A DNA stretch of 64,000 bases from Colwellia psychrerythraea 34H (GCF_000012325.1 NC_003910.7:868001-932000); one strand, 5' to 3'; shown: positions 43,672 through 54,560, counted from the stretch's first letter. Program-made: numbers and translations. The notes: generated from the sequence alone by a model not told the origin.

Positions 43672-44928
43672 ATGACACTCTTTAAGCACTGGCAAACTCT
43701 TTATATCAATGTAAATCTGGCAACTATGACTGATGGCAGTGAAAGTTACGGTGAAATATCTCAAGGTGCATTAGCAATTAGCGCAGGTAAAATTGCTTGG
43801 TTAGGTAAAGAAAGTGATTTACCTGAGCACTTTTCGGTAACAGATGAAGATATTGAAGTTATCGATTGCAAGGGACAATGGTTAACACCTGGTTTAATCG
43901 ATTGTCATACACACCTAGTGTACGGCGGCAACCGTGCCAATGAATTTGAAATGCGTTTACAAGGTAAAAGCTACCAAGAAATTGCTAATGCGGGCGGCGG
44001 GATTGTCTCAACAGTTACCGCGACGCGAAGGGCAAGTGAACAAGAGTTACTTGCCAGCGCCTTACCGCGTTTAACCGCTTTACATCAGCAAGGTGTTACT
44101 ACGGTTGAAATTAAGTCAGGTTATGGCTTAGATACGATAAACGAAATCAAAATGCTAAAAGTAGCGGGCTTATTAGCTGATGAACTGCCTGTTACAATTA
44201 AACGTACTTTTCTGGGGGCGCACGCTTTACCGATAGAATACAAAGATAATGCCGAAGGTTACCTTGATGTTGTTTGCGAAGAAATGTTGCCACAAGTGGT
44301 GAGCGAAAACTTAGCTGATGCCGTTGATGTATTTTGTGAAGGTATAGGGTTTAGTCTTGCACAAACCAAACGTGTTTTTGATGCCGCACAATCCCATGAT
44401 TTACCTATTAAAGTTCATGCTGAGCAATTATCTAACTTAGGCGCTTCTGAATTGGCAGCTAACTATAATGCTTTGTCCTCTGATCATATTGAGTTTCTAG
44501 ATGAAGCGGGTATTAAAGCGATGAAAAAATCGGGCATGACCGCCGTATTATTACCCGGAGCTTTTTACTTCCTACGTGAAACCCAATTACCACCAATAGA
44601 ACTGCTTCGTAAACATCAAGTACCTATGGCAGTCGCTACGGATGCCAACCCCGGCACTTCCCCTATTCATAATATCCACCTAATGCTTAATATGGCCTGC
44701 ACCTTGTTTAGATTAACACCGTCTGAAGCATTGGCAGGTATCACCTGTTATGGCGCTAAAGCCTTAGGATTAAGTGAAAGCAAAGGGCAGTTGGCAGTTG
44801 GTTATGATGCTGATATTGCGTTATGGAATATTAATCAACCGGCAGAGCTTTGTTATCAATTTGGTGTAAATCCATTGAGCCGTTTAATTCAAAATGGACA
44901 GCAAGTATTGATGAATGAGAGTGCGTAA
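43672..44928 (+). CDS. hutI: HutI, imidazolonepropionase
   Basis: This 418-residue amidohydrolase-superfamily enzyme has metal ligands His79 and His81 in [12 protein letters not shown], then [20 protein letters not shown] and [11 protein letters not shown]. It opens the imidazolone ring to give formiminoglutamate. No hutG or hutF is in the window, so the last step is encoded elsewhere. Confidence 0.96.
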   Translation: MTLFKHWQTLYINVNLATMTDGSESYGEISQGALAISAGKIAWLGKESDLPEHFSVTDEDIEVIDCKGQWLTPGLIDCHTHLVYGGNRANEFEMRLQGKSYQEIANAGGGIVSTVTATRRASEQELLASALPRLTALHQQGVTTVEIKSGYGLDTINEIKMLKVAGLLADELPVTIKRTFLGAHALPIEYKDNAEGYLDVVCEEMLPQVVSENLADAVDVFCEGIGFSLAQTKRVFDAAQSHDLPIKVHAEQLSNLGASELAANYNALSSDHIEFLDEAGIKAMKKSGMTAVLLPGAFYFLRETQLPPIELLRKHQVPMAVATDANPGTSPIHNIHLMLNMACTLFRLTPSEALAGITCYGAKALGLSESKGQLAVGYDADIALWNINQPAELCYQFGVNPLSRLIQNGQQVLMNESA

Positions 44929-44941
44929 GAGCGCTAAGTTA

Positions 44942-45255
44942 TATACCCGTTCCACTTGAAGATGCAGGATTCAGCTGGAATTAGAAACGCCTTTAAGCAA
45001 GGCATTGATTGAAGAGAATGGTTACTCAGGAGAATATGCTCCTGCATTCTCTAATAAGCTGCATCCATGCAGCGTCCTTGTCGAAATCAATAACGCAGCA
45101 TAAAGCGTTTCTAAACCCGCCCTTGGGGAAGGCTGAGCAAATAATGATCTGCGTTACATTTCTTTTTAAGGGAATAACCCTTAATAAAAAAATGGGCCTT
45201 GATTATGAATCGCTCAGACTTCCTGAAACGAGCATCTTCAAGTAGAGCGGGTATA
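44942..45255. repeat. 24-bp-TIR palindromic element, copy A4, inverted and enlarged
   Basis: A 314-bp copy in the opposite orientation to A2/A3. It carries about 60 extra bases (around 45026-45080) that form their own hairpins and also occur in the degenerate copies at 530 and 58455. An ORF at 45009-45245 falls wholly within it and is not a gene. Confidence 0.8.
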
Positions 45256-45484
45256 AGTATTGCAATGCAGTACTCATGACGAAATCAGGTTAATAACCAG
45301 GTTGGTGTTAGCCTGACTTTTCTTCGCTGAGTATACTAAACAATAGCGTGAAAAGTGTGCAGCCCTTGAAATAGCTCAATATATATGACAGTTCAGTTAA
45401 AATTAGCGAGCATTAAGGCAACGATTTTCCACCAAGACAAAACTGGTATACACTGCACGCTCAAGTGAAATTTGATAGGAGTAG

Positions 45485-46195
45485 ATGGTGAGCCATCCTT
45501 TTCTTTTGCGCTCTGCGCTTTTACCTTATTGTGTCTATATTTCTTCATTGTTTTTTATCTCGTTGGCCTCTTGGTCGGTGGAAGCTTGTCCAAAAGAAAA
45601 TACAACTTGTGTTCAAGTACAAGTTAAGAATGTAAAGAACAAACCTTTGCAAAATATGGTGGTGTATATTGAGCCGTTAATGGATCAAGTTTTACCTCAA
45701 CAGAGTAAAACAGTTGAAATTAGTCAGCATAGTAAATCCTTTATTCCCTATATAAGCGTTAGCCAAAGTACCTCTACGGTCAACTTTGTAAATCAAGATG
45801 ATATTACTCATCATATTTACTCAGCCGATAGTGAAAATAAATTCTCCTTTAAAATACGAGCAGGTAAAACTGACTCAACAGCACAATTCAATCACGCTGC
45901 TGAAATTGCTATGGGCTGTAATATTCACGATTGGATGAGTGGTTACCTTTTAGTCGTAGACACGCCTTATTTTGCTAAAACGGATGAACAAGGGGTAGCT
46001 AGTTTTACGCTAAATGAATTAGGAAAATATCGCGTTGTGGTATGGCACCCTCAAATGCAAGCAGAGAATAATCGGATGATTATAGAAAAGGATCTTTCAG
46101 CTGGTGACATCATTACTTTGACTTTACAGAAAGACATGGATGATATCCCTGTCCAAAAAAGTGATGATGATTTTGATTTTCTTTCCGATTATTAG
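45485..46195 (+). CDS. periplasmic cupredoxin-like copper protein
   Basis: The 236-residue product has a long signal region (about 1-35) and a plastocyanin/azurin-like domain. Type 1 copper ligands can be seen as His109 or His110 (DITHHIY) and the Cys145-His148-Met151 set (GCNIHDWMSG). A carboxypeptidase-regulatory-like C-terminal part follows. Similar proteins are often labelled methylamine-utilisation-like. It is followed at 26 bp by the GGDEF/EAL gene, suggesting an operon that couples a periplasmic copper or redox protein to c-di-GMP. Confidence 0.75.
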   Translation: MVSHPFLLRSALLPYCVYISSLFFISLASWSVEACPKENTTCVQVQVKNVKNKPLQNMVVYIEPLMDQVLPQQSKTVEISQHSKSFIPYISVSQSTSTVNFVNQDDITHHIYSADSENKFSFKIRAGKTDSTAQFNHAAEIAMGCNIHDWMSGYLLVVDTPYFAKTDEQGVASFTLNELGKYRVVVWHPQMQAENNRMIIEKDLSAGDIITLTLQKDMDDIPVQKSDDDFDFLSDY

Positions 46196-46220
46196 TATAA
46201 AAAAAATAAGAAGTTAATGA

Positions 46221-48569
46221 ATGAAGAGTTTACAAAATAAAATATTTTTATTGTTTGTCATACTGTTATTAATGGTTCAAGCCATTGCTTTTTGGACTCT
46301 ATATAGCGAAAAGAAAAATCAAGAAGCGGCAGAAATTAATAACCGTTTAACGACAGCAAAAACCATTTTTACCGAGTTATTTGATCGCAGACTGACCTAT
46401 TTATCTACTTTTGCTGAAACAGTAGCGAAAGATTATGGTTTAAAAGAAGTCTTTAATGAGGATACTCGCAGTTTATTATTTGCGTTAAATAATCATAGAA
46501 AACGTATTGATGCTGATTTGGCCATGACCATCTCTTCAGCAGGGATCATCAATGGACAATTACAACGTCATTTTGTAAACGGTAAAGGTAAAATTCGACA
46601 AGGCGCTGAACGAAACAGTGCCTTTCGTTTCAGTGAATGGCTTGAAACCGGTCAAGCAGCGCATTTATATATGATTGATGATGCACTTTATCAATTGAGT
46701 TTATCGCCAGTTACTGTGGGAGCTAAAACGTTAGGATGGATCGCTTTTGGTTTTGAAATAGATGAGCGATTAGCGGATGAATTTAAAAATATTACTGGTT
46801 TAAATACCGATTTTATTATCAAAAATGAAGGTGCGTGGCAGTTGATTTCAGTTGTCCAGAGTAGTGAAAACAATGAAAGTTACGATAAGTTACTAGAGTT
46901 GGCGGTGCAGGTTATTGAAAATAAAGCCCCCGATCAATATATCGCTACTCACTCATTAATCACCGAATTTGATGACCAAGAATTCGGTGTTGCCATGCAT
47001 GGTTTACGAGCTAATTTTGTCGCCTTATTGCAAGAACAGTGGTGGAAGTTTTTATTCCTAGCAGCGTTAACCCTATTGTTGTCACTTACTAGTGCTTATT
47101 TTATTGCGGGCTCTATTAGTAAGCCGATTAAACGCTTGGTTGCTCAAGCTAAAGTAATCGCCAGCGGAGATTATCAGCAAAAAGTTACGTTAAAAGATAA
47201 CAATGAAATAGGGCAACTTGCAGACGAATTTAATCAAATGCAAGCTGCGGTATTACAGCGTGAAGAAGCGATTACTCATCGTGCAGATCATGATCCATTA
47301 ACGGATTTACCCAACCGAAACAAACTCAATAAAACCCTAAAAAAACTCATAGAACAACAGAAAAATTTTCTAGTTTTACATTTAAATCTTAGTCGTTTGA
47401 AAGATGTTAACGATACATTGGGTCATGATGTAGGTGATGAAGTTATTAAAGAACTTGCAAGTCGTTTACATAATCTTTGTCAAATGAATAGTTTTAACGC
47501 CTTGGCACATTTAGGAGCAGATGAATTTATTTTATTGGTAGAACATTTGAAGGTCGATGAAGCTATTTATCAGCTAAGAGCTGAGCTTGAACCAATATTT
47601 GATTATCAGGGCATTAGCTTACAGCTGCAAGTTAGGATTGGCGTAGCAGCGTATCCTGAGCATGCTGTTGATGATAAATCATTATTACAAATGGCAGATA
47701 CGGCGCTAAACAGTACAAGAGAGAAGAGGAAGTTAGTACAAATATACCATCCTGATCTTGATGTTAATACGGTTGAGCGTTTAAGTTTGATTAACGATTT
47801 GAAACAAGCTATTCCGGCAGGTGAGTTGGAATTACACTTTCAACCTAAAATGTGTTTAAAAACTAAAACGGTAACTCACGCCGAAGCATTAGTTCGCTGG
47901 CAGCACCCTACATTAGGCATGGTGCCTCCTGATAATTTTATTCACATTGCAGAACAAACAGGTCAAATTAAGGCGTTAACACGTTGGGTATTTATTACCG
48001 CATTGGACCAATATAATGCTTGGCAAGAACAGGGTATTGATTTGAATATAGCGATAAATGTTTCTGCAGAAAATTTAAAAGAGAACGATTTTCATCACTT
48101 TATCTGTCAGTCAATTATGGCGGCCAAGGTACCTGCAGAAAAAATTACGCTGGAAGTGACCGAGAGCTCTGTAGTAGAAGACCCTGAGGCGGCAATTAAA
48201 TTATTGGCAGAATTTAAAGATTACGGTATGAAAATATCGATCGATGATTACGGCACGGGTTATTCATCATTAGCACAATTGAAACAATTGCCAGTACATG
48301 AATTAAAAATAGATAAATCATTTATTCAACACCTTGAACATGATGAAGATGATCAAATTATAGTGCGCTCCACAATTGAACTTGCTCATAATATGGGACT
48401 GCACGTGGTTGCTGAGGGAATAGAAGATGAATTTGCGTTAAATTGGTTAGCAGCTCATGGCTGTGAACTTGCGCAGGGTTATTATATCAGTAAACCAAAA
48501 CCGGCCATGGAGTTAACTCCATGGCTGTTAGCACAGTTAACTATTCAAGATGTTGAGGAAAAGGTTTGA
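46221..48569 (+). CDS. membrane GGDEF/EAL protein, probable c-di-GMP phosphodiesterase
   Basis: The 782-residue product has an N-terminal transmembrane helix (about 7-26) and a periplasmic Cache-like sensor. A second helix (about 276-297), HAMP, GGDEF (about 350-515) and EAL (about 530-770) follow. The GGDEF signature is LGADEF, one residue off consensus, so cyclase activity is doubtful. The EAL side is complete (EALVRW, DDYGTGYSSLAQL, KIDKSFI). It is probably a phosphodiesterase controlled by a periplasmic signal. The stop overlaps the next gene's TTG start by 4 bp. Confidence 0.88.
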   Translation: MKSLQNKIFLLFVILLLMVQAIAFWTLYSEKKNQEAAEINNRLTTAKTIFTELFDRRLTYLSTFAETVAKDYGLKEVFNEDTRSLLFALNNHRKRIDADLAMTISSAGIINGQLQRHFVNGKGKIRQGAERNSAFRFSEWLETGQAAHLYMIDDALYQLSLSPVTVGAKTLGWIAFGFEIDERLADEFKNITGLNTDFIIKNEGAWQLISVVQSSENNESYDKLLELAVQVIENKAPDQYIATHSLITEFDDQEFGVAMHGLRANFVALLQEQWWKFLFLAALTLLLSLTSAYFIAGSISKPIKRLVAQAKVIASGDYQQKVTLKDNNEIGQLADEFNQMQAAVLQREEAITHRADHDPLTDLPNRNKLNKTLKKLIEQQKNFLVLHLNLSRLKDVNDTLGHDVGDEVIKELASRLHNLCQMNSFNALAHLGADEFILLVEHLKVDEAIYQLRAELEPIFDYQGISLQLQVRIGVAAYPEHAVDDKSLLQMADTALNSTREKRKLVQIYHPDLDVNTVERLSLINDLKQAIPAGELELHFQPKMCLKTKTVTHAEALVRWQHPTLGMVPPDNFIHIAEQTGQIKALTRWVFITALDQYNAWQEQGIDLNIAINVSAENLKENDFHHFICQSIMAAKVPAEKITLEVTESSVVEDPEAAIKLLAEFKDYGMKISIDDYGTGYSSLAQLKQLPVHELKIDKSFIQHLEHDEDDQIIVRSTIELAHNMGLHVVAEGIEDEFALNWLAAHGCELAQGYYISKPKPAMELTPWLLAQLTIQDVEEKV

Positions 48570-49852
48570 TTAAAACAGGCATAATGCTTTGCCAGTTTTT
48601 GGTTTTATTATTCTATTTTCCATTACACATGGCTCGAGCGGCTGAATATACTGCGCATGGCATTGTAGACTTTAGAGTTAGTTACATTGACTCTTTGGAT
48701 AAAGGTTACCTTACTAGCGGACAAGGTAAGCTTGGCTTAGGTGATGGTCTACATTTCTCAGTGGCGCAGATTGGCGCAGATTTATCGGTATCTTGGGAAA
48801 ATGGTCTCAGTGCCCATGGCGTCGTTAATGCTTATCCTAAAGCTAGCGGTGATGGTGAAAGCACTGTTTTAGGATTTACTGAAGCCTATCTAAAATATCG
48901 CTCACTACCCACTAGCTCAGGTTATCGCTTTCAAACTAAAGTGGGTATCTTCTATCCAGAAATCTCCCTTGAAAATAATGCTTACGCTTGGGCAAGTAAA
49001 GACACCTTAGATTCATCAACAATAAATACCTGGCTTGGTGAAGAAATTCGAGTATTGGGCTCAGAGTTTAAAGTGACTCGTTTAGGGCGAATGAACAATA
49101 ATAAATATGATCTATCACTTTCAGCGACGGCCTTTATCAATAATGATCCCGCAGGCGCTTTATTAGCTTGGCATGGTTGGACAATAAGTAACAGACAAAC
49201 GCTTTGGACAGAGCAACGTGCTTTTCCATGGTTTCCAGCTCGTGCTGACGGGCAGGCATTAGCAGGGCAAGCAGATAAATCTGACCCTTTTTTCGAGCTA
49301 GACCACCGTGTAGGATTCCACGTACGAGGAGAATGGAAACTAAGAGGAAAGGGTGAAATATCTGCGGGTTATTATGATAACAGAGCAACCCCTTATAAAG
49401 TCATTGATGGACAGTACGGTTGGCGAACACGCTTTTATCACTTAGGTGCTCGTTGGCGTTTTAGTAAAAACTTATCGTTAACTGCGCAGTATCTATCAGG
49501 TGATACCTTGATGCAAAGCGAAAGTCAGGTGGATGTAGTCAACAATGACTATGCCAGTGCCTTTGTCGCGCTACATTATAATTGGCAAGCCATTGTTGCG
49601 AATAGAAAGCATAAAAGTACTTTGCGAGTTGAAGATTTTTCGGTGACAGATAATGATGATACTTGGGGCGATAATAATAATGAACAAGGTCAAGCCCTGA
49701 CATTAAATCACAGTTATCGTTTGAGTAAGCCATGGTTTTTATCAGCAGAGTTTACCATTATTGATAGCCACAGGCCTGCTCGATACTATACTGCTGAGCC
49801 GGTTGACCTAATCGAAAAACAATTTCAATTAGCTGCCCGTTATTTTTTCTAA
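48566..49852 (+). CDS. outer-membrane beta-barrel (porin-like) protein
   Basis: The 428-residue product has a signal peptide (cleavage near ARA-AEY) and alternating strands. It ends in LAARYFF, the aromatic C-terminal signature of Bam-inserted barrels. The TTG start overlaps the GGDEF/EAL stop; an ATG at 48584 is the alternative. The substrate is unknown. It is last of a cupredoxin-GGDEF/EAL-barrel trio, perhaps copper- or surface-related. Confidence 0.7.
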   Translation: MIKTGIMLCQFLVLLFYFPLHMARAAEYTAHGIVDFRVSYIDSLDKGYLTSGQGKLGLGDGLHFSVAQIGADLSVSWENGLSAHGVVNAYPKASGDGESTVLGFTEAYLKYRSLPTSSGYRFQTKVGIFYPEISLENNAYAWASKDTLDSSTINTWLGEEIRVLGSEFKVTRLGRMNNNKYDLSLSATAFINNDPAGALLAWHGWTISNRQTLWTEQRAFPWFPARADGQALAGQADKSDPFFELDHRVGFHVRGEWKLRGKGEISAGYYDNRATPYKVIDGQYGWRTRFYHLGARWRFSKNLSLTAQYLSGDTLMQSESQVDVVNNDYASAFVALHYNWQAIVANRKHKSTLRVEDFSVTDNDDTWGDNNNEQGQALTLNHSYRLSKPWFLSAEFTIIDSHRPARYYTAEPVDLIEKQFQLAARYFF

Positions 49853-49907
49853 GTTTAGATGAGTACCTCACACATTTAAATGGTTTAAATACCCAATAAC
49901 ATCGTGC

Positions 49908-50618
49908 TTATTTGGCAATACCGTTTAAATGGGCAATATGGCTTTTGGCTTTTGTTGGGTAATTAGAAAATATACCATCGACACCTAAATGTTTCATGGC
50001 ATTGATATCTTCTAATTCATCGACCGTATAGACAAATACTTTTAAGCCGCGTTTGTGAGCATCAGCGACAAAATGCTCACTAATGAAGTCGACATCAAGG
50101 TGAACAGAATAAGCATTTAGTTGTTCGGCAAATTTTGCATAGTCTAACGGGTAACATGCCGTAAGAGCGCCGATAGCAAAATCACTTCGCTGTTGCTGTA
50201 TGGCATGTAATAACCTGTGATTAAAAGATGAAAATAAAACATCATTACTCAATAGCTCAGTTGTCTTGATAGCGTCATCAATACAGGAAAATAATAACGT
50301 TAAATTTCTCACTGCTTTTAATTCAATATTGATAGTGCATTTTCCGGCAATCAACTTTAATACTTCGTCTAAGGTTGGAATAACTTCACCGTCACCTGCA
50401 TCTAAGCTGCGTAAATACTGATAATCATAGTTAAAAATTTGCCCCTGGCCTGATGTGGTTCTGTGCAGCCATCGGTCATGAATAACAAATAATTTACCGT
50501 CAACTTCATGAATATCTATTTCAATACCATCTACTTCAGCTTCTAATGCTGTACGAATGGATCGTAGCGTGTTTTCTGGTGCAACTCCGCTAGCGCCTCT
50601 GTGTGCAAAAATTAACAT
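49908..50618 (-). CDS. ugpQ: glycerophosphodiester phosphodiesterase
   Basis: The 236-residue GDPD barrel begins with FAHRGASGVAPENT (catalytic His, Arg, Glu, Asn). It continues with DGIEIDIHEVDGKLFVIHD (metal ligands and second catalytic His) and has the TVDELEDI end. There is no signal peptide, so it is the cytoplasmic UgpQ type that releases glycerol-3-phosphate from glycerophosphodiesters. It is an isolated gene. Confidence 0.9.
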   Translation of the reverse strand: MLIFAHRGASGVAPENTLRSIRTALEAEVDGIEIDIHEVDGKLFVIHDRWLHRTTSGQGQIFNYDYQYLRSLDAGDGEVIPTLDEVLKLIAGKCTINIELKAVRNLTLLFSCIDDAIKTTELLSNDVLFSSFNHRLLHAIQQQRSDFAIGALTACYPLDYAKFAEQLNAYSVHLDVDFISEHFVADAHKRGLKVFVYTVDELEDINAMKHLGVDGIFSNYPTKAKSHIAHLNGIAK

Positions 50619-50620
50619 AG

Positions 50621-50899
50621 TTATACCAATTCCATTAAATTTATTCCCAACTCAGAGCTATGTCAGAGAAGCCAGAACAAATAAAATTTGTGCTGGTATA
50701 GTCATTCTATATCTAACAAATTTGTGAAGTTATTGCTTTTCTGACAAGCTCCCAAGGGCGAGTACCTAATAAAAGGTAAAGGTTTACATACATCGTTATT
50801 GATTTTGATAAGGGAATAACCATTCTCTTCAATCAATGCCTTGCCTCTAAGCCTTTTAATTCTCGCTGAGTGATAAATAACTTAATGGACTTGGTATGA
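50621..50899. repeat. palindromic repeat, ATACCAA-type termini
   Basis: About 280 bp bounded by ATACCAATTCCATTAAAT and its near-complement ending CTTGGTAT. The inside shares GTTATTGATTTTGATAAGGG and TTCAATCAATGCCTTGCCT with the A-family copies. It is a related family with different ends, and it fills the ugpQ-rluF gap. Confidence 0.65.
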
Positions 50900-50970
50900 A
50901 TTAAATATGATTAATACATTAGTGTTGGTTTTAAGTATAATACCGAGTAACGAGATTGTACTAAAATAAA

Positions 50971-51915
50971 ATGAGCAGCGACAAATTGACCACTTCGACT
51001 CCCCCAAAACGTTTAAATAAATACATTAGTGATTCTGGTTTTTGTTCGCGCCGTAGTGCCGATAAAATGATAGAAGCCAATCGGGTAACCATCAATGATA
51101 AAGTGCCAGAGCTTGGTACTAAAGTGTTGGCGGGTGATGTCGTTAAAGTAGATGGATATGATATTGCTCCAATTAGTGATGACAAGTCGGATCGTATTTA
51201 TATCGCTTATAACAAACCTATTGGCATTACCTGTACCACTGAAAAACATGTGCGCGGTAATATTATTGATGCCATTGGTCATAAAAAACGTATTTTTCCT
51301 ATCGGTCGATTAGATAAACCATCGGAAGGTTTGATATTTCTCACCAGTGATGGAGATATTGTTAATAAAATTTTACGCGCGGAAAATGCTCACGACAAAG
51401 AATATATTGTCACCGTTGATAAACCTATTAGTGAACGCTTCATCGAGAGAATGTCTCGTGGCGTACCTATTTTAGGGACCATTACCAAACCTTGTATTGT
51501 GCAAGTTAAAAGCCGTTTTGAGTTTACCATTATCCTTACTCAAGGTCTTAATCGTCAAATTCGCCGTATGTGTGAATATCTCGATTATGAGGTTTTAAAA
51601 TTAAAACGCTCACGTATTATGAAAGTTGAGTTAGGGGATTTAACACCGGGGCAATGGCGAGAATTAACGATAACTGAAATGGCCGAAATTAACCAAGCGG
51701 TTGAAGGCTCTAGTAAAACGGCTATTAATACAGCTCAGCCTAAACAGACGACTTCAAGCATGAATGACCTTGAAGAACTATCGGCCTCATTAAATAATGC
51801 AGATAATAAAAGTGAATCGAAAACTGAGCCAAATACAGCTGCAGAAACATCTTCTAGTAAAGAGGAAGATGAAAAAGATGTTTGGCCTTATAACAGCCAT
51901 AAAACAAAAGACTAA
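50971..51915 (+). CDS. rluF: RluF-like 23S rRNA pseudouridine synthase
   Basis: The 314-residue product has an N-terminal S4 domain (RLNKYISDSGFCSRRSADKMIE) followed by an RsuA-type catalytic domain with the Asp-bearing motif PIGRLDKPSEGLIFLT. GLNRQIRRMCEYLDYEVLKLKR fits RluF (U2604) better than RluB or RluE. An acidic/Ser-rich tail of about 70 residues is lineage-variable. Confidence 0.88.
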   Translation: MSSDKLTTSTPPKRLNKYISDSGFCSRRSADKMIEANRVTINDKVPELGTKVLAGDVVKVDGYDIAPISDDKSDRIYIAYNKPIGITCTTEKHVRGNIIDAIGHKKRIFPIGRLDKPSEGLIFLTSDGDIVNKILRAENAHDKEYIVTVDKPISERFIERMSRGVPILGTITKPCIVQVKSRFEFTIILTQGLNRQIRRMCEYLDYEVLKLKRSRIMKVELGDLTPGQWRELTITEMAEINQAVEGSSKTAINTAQPKQTTSSMNDLEELSASLNNADNKSESKTEPNTAAETSSSKEEDEKDVWPYNSHKTKD

Positions 51916-51950
51916 ATCAGTTCAATTAAACGCTTCTTACTGATTATTAC

Positions 51951-51990
51951 AAAAAAACTTACATAGTGTGACTATGTAAGTTTCTTTTTT
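51951..51990 (+). terminator. rluF terminator
   Basis: AAACTTACATAGT / ACTATGTAAGTTT with a 3-nt loop and a T run on the plus strand, also A-flanked, so it may serve the convergent prpE gene as well. Confidence 0.9.
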
Positions 51991-52055
51991 ATTACCATTT
52001 CGCATAAACAAGTTATCACTAAGTAAACACTTGCTTATGCGTATAACGTCAATAA

Positions 52056-53951
52056 CTAGTCTTTGTTGATGCCCACTAGAGCACCTGAAAGTTCAGTTAT
52101 TACTTGGCTATCTTCTATGGTTGAAGGTATTTCAATTTCTTGCCCATCAATCATTTGTCTAAGGGTTTTACGTAAAATTTTGCCAGAACGCGTTTTTGGC
52201 AATCTATCAATGATCAGTAGTTTTTTCAATGATGCTATTGCGCCAATATCATTACGAATGCTTTGTTTTAATTCGCTAATGAGATCTTCATCACTGGTGG
52301 TAATACCATTTTTTATGACGACTAACCCAAGAGGTACTTGCCCTTTTAGTGCATCGTGAATGCCGACAACAGCACATTCTGCTACCGCTGGATGACCCGA
52401 TAAAACCTCTTCCATCTCACCGGTTGATAAACGATGCCCAGCAACATTGATAACATCATCAATGCGACCCATGATGAAAAGATAACCTTCTTCATCAATA
52501 TAGCCACCGTCTCCCGACGTATAATAGCCAGGATGATTTGATAAATACCCTGATACTAAACGCTCAGAATCGCGATATATAGTGGCTAAACAGCCAGGAG
52601 GAAGTGGTAGTTTTATGGCGACACTACCTTGCTGTCCAGCAGGGACTTGCTGACCATCGCCATCAAGAATTTGTACATCAAATCCTGCGATTGGAAAACC
52701 AGCAGAGCCAGCTTTTGTTGCTACTATATTGTCAGAGCCGTCATCTAATGGCGTGCTGGCAATTGCCCAGCCTGTTTCTGTTTGCCACCAATGATCTATT
52801 ACTGGTAGTTGTGTTTTTTCTTTAAGCCAATGATAGGTTGCTGGATCTAAGCGTTCTCCTGCGAGGAATAAACGTTTCAATGATGAGAGGTCGTAATCTT
52901 TTAATAAGTCACCTTCTGGATCTTCTTTTCCGATAGCACGAAAGGCGGTAGGTGCTGAAAATAAAGCGTTAACTTTATACTCAGCACAAACACGCCAAAA
53001 AGCACCAGCATCAGGTGTTCTAATCGGCTTTCCTTCATAAACAATCGTGGTACAGCCTGCCATTAAAGTACCGTAAATAATGTAAGAATGACCCACAACC
53101 CAACCAACGTCCGAGGCAGCCCAGAAGGTATCCCCTTTCTGCATGCCATAGATGTTTTTCATGCTATAAAGCATTGCGACAGCATGACCGCCATTATCTC
53201 TTACCACACCTTTTGGTTTGCCTGTGGTACCTGAGGTATACAAAATATAGAGTGGGTCGGTGCTTTTAACGGGTACAGCAGGAATTTCAACAGCAACATC
53301 CATTTGTTCCTGCCAGTCAAGATCTCTGTTCGGTACTAACTGTGCTTGAACTTCTTCTCTTTGGTAAATGATGCAATTTTTTGGCTTATGATTAGCGATT
53401 TCGATAGCTTGATCAATTAATGGTTTATAAGGAATAACTTTGGCTATTTCAACACCACAGCTAGCACCAACAATAACTTTTGGCTCAGCATCATTGATAC
53501 GTACTGCAAGTTCATTGGCAGCAAAACCACCAAAAACGACGGAATGAATTGCACCTAATCGAGCACATGCCAGCATTGCTATAGCGGCTTGTGGGATCAT
53601 TGGCATATAAATTAATACACGATCGCCTTTAGTAACATCCTGTGATCTGAGTACATCAGCAAATTTTGCCACTAGACTGGTCAGTTCAAGATAACTAAAT
53701 TTTTGTTTTTTTCCGGTAACCGGCGAGTCATATATCAGTGCAGTTTGAGCACCTCGGCCTTGTTCAACATGATAATCCAACGCAAGATAGCAAGAGTTCA
53801 ATTCGCCATCGGCAAACCAATCATGCCAAGAATCAGTGTTTGTCGACAATATCGTTTGAGGTTTTTTGTACCAAGCAACTAGTTCAGACTGCTCTTTCCA
53901 GTAACTCTCGGGTGAATTGATTGCTAATTCTTGTTGTTCAATGTGTTTCAT
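52056..53951 (-). CDS. prpE: propionyl-CoA synthetase-like acyl-CoA ligase
   Basis: This 631-residue adenylate-forming enzyme has LYILYTSGTTGKPKGVVRD (P-loop-like motif), ASDVGWVVGHSY, YTSGDGGYIDEEGY and the catalytic Lys block SGKILRKTLR. Wording and length favour PrpE (propionate) over Acs (acetate). No prpB, prpC or prpD neighbours are present, so a general short-chain acyl role is possible. The start at 53951 (MKHIEQQ) has AAGG 8 bp upstream and is preferred over 53984. Confidence 0.82.
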   Translation of the reverse strand: MKHIEQQELAINSPESYWKEQSELVAWYKKPQTILSTNTDSWHDWFADGELNSCYLALDYHVEQGRGAQTALIYDSPVTGKKQKFSYLELTSLVAKFADVLRSQDVTKGDRVLIYMPMIPQAAIAMLACARLGAIHSVVFGGFAANELAVRINDAEPKVIVGASCGVEIAKVIPYKPLIDQAIEIANHKPKNCIIYQREEVQAQLVPNRDLDWQEQMDVAVEIPAVPVKSTDPLYILYTSGTTGKPKGVVRDNGGHAVAMLYSMKNIYGMQKGDTFWAASDVGWVVGHSYIIYGTLMAGCTTIVYEGKPIRTPDAGAFWRVCAEYKVNALFSAPTAFRAIGKEDPEGDLLKDYDLSSLKRLFLAGERLDPATYHWLKEKTQLPVIDHWWQTETGWAIASTPLDDGSDNIVATKAGSAGFPIAGFDVQILDGDGQQVPAGQQGSVAIKLPLPPGCLATIYRDSERLVSGYLSNHPGYYTSGDGGYIDEEGYLFIMGRIDDVINVAGHRLSTGEMEEVLSGHPAVAECAVVGIHDALKGQVPLGLVVIKNGITTSDEDLISELKQSIRNDIGAIASLKKLLIIDRLPKTRSGKILRKTLRQMIDGQEIEIPSTIEDSQVITELSGALVGINKD

Positions 53952-53984
53952 TATATTGGCCTTGTAGATAACTCGGATATACAT

Positions 53985-54560
53985 ACATTAAAACTGTCGA
54001 CAAAATTAACCAATTAGACCTTAGGCTAATACCCAAATAAATAGGGTGATTTACTTAATTTATTGTTTATTGTTATTTGATTGTTATTTAATGTTTATCG
54101 ATAAAAAATAGCTTTATATCATTCGCTTTTGTTTGTGGTTAAATTGTTTTAAATACTTTGAAAATAAAATAATGCTAATCAGTTATAATATTGTTTTAGA
54201 TGCGTATGTCGACAATTTGTCATCTTAAAGCATAAAAGGTAGAAGAAGACATAGCGTTAACACAGCGACTGTTTTATGCTATATCCTGCTTTTTTTCATT
54301 CTGTTAGTAGTAATCTTAGCCGCAGTTTTTTGCATTATCTAGTAGCATAGTGTGGTTATCACGACAATAATTTGCTCTTTTCAATGATATGCATGGTATT
54401 GAGTTGTGCCAGTGATATCGTTTTCTTTATTGCTGCTCTAAAGTTTATTAACTTTTACTCGTAACGGGTATATATCTTTTATTGATTTGTTATTTATTAC
54501 GTCGGATAGTTTTAAGCAAGCTATCCATTTTGATCATAAACAGAGGTTGATGGTGTCATT
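53985..54560. other. prpE/XRE-regulator divergent spacer
   Basis: 576 bp of very AT-rich DNA between divergent genes. I see no ORF, no known RNA and no repeat of the window's families. A CGGGTATAT fragment near 54465 may be a repeat remnant. Promoters for both flanking genes presumably lie here. Confidence 0.4.

Noticed and set aside
45009..45245. 78-codon plus-strand ORF
   Set aside because: It falls entirely inside palindromic repeat copy A4.
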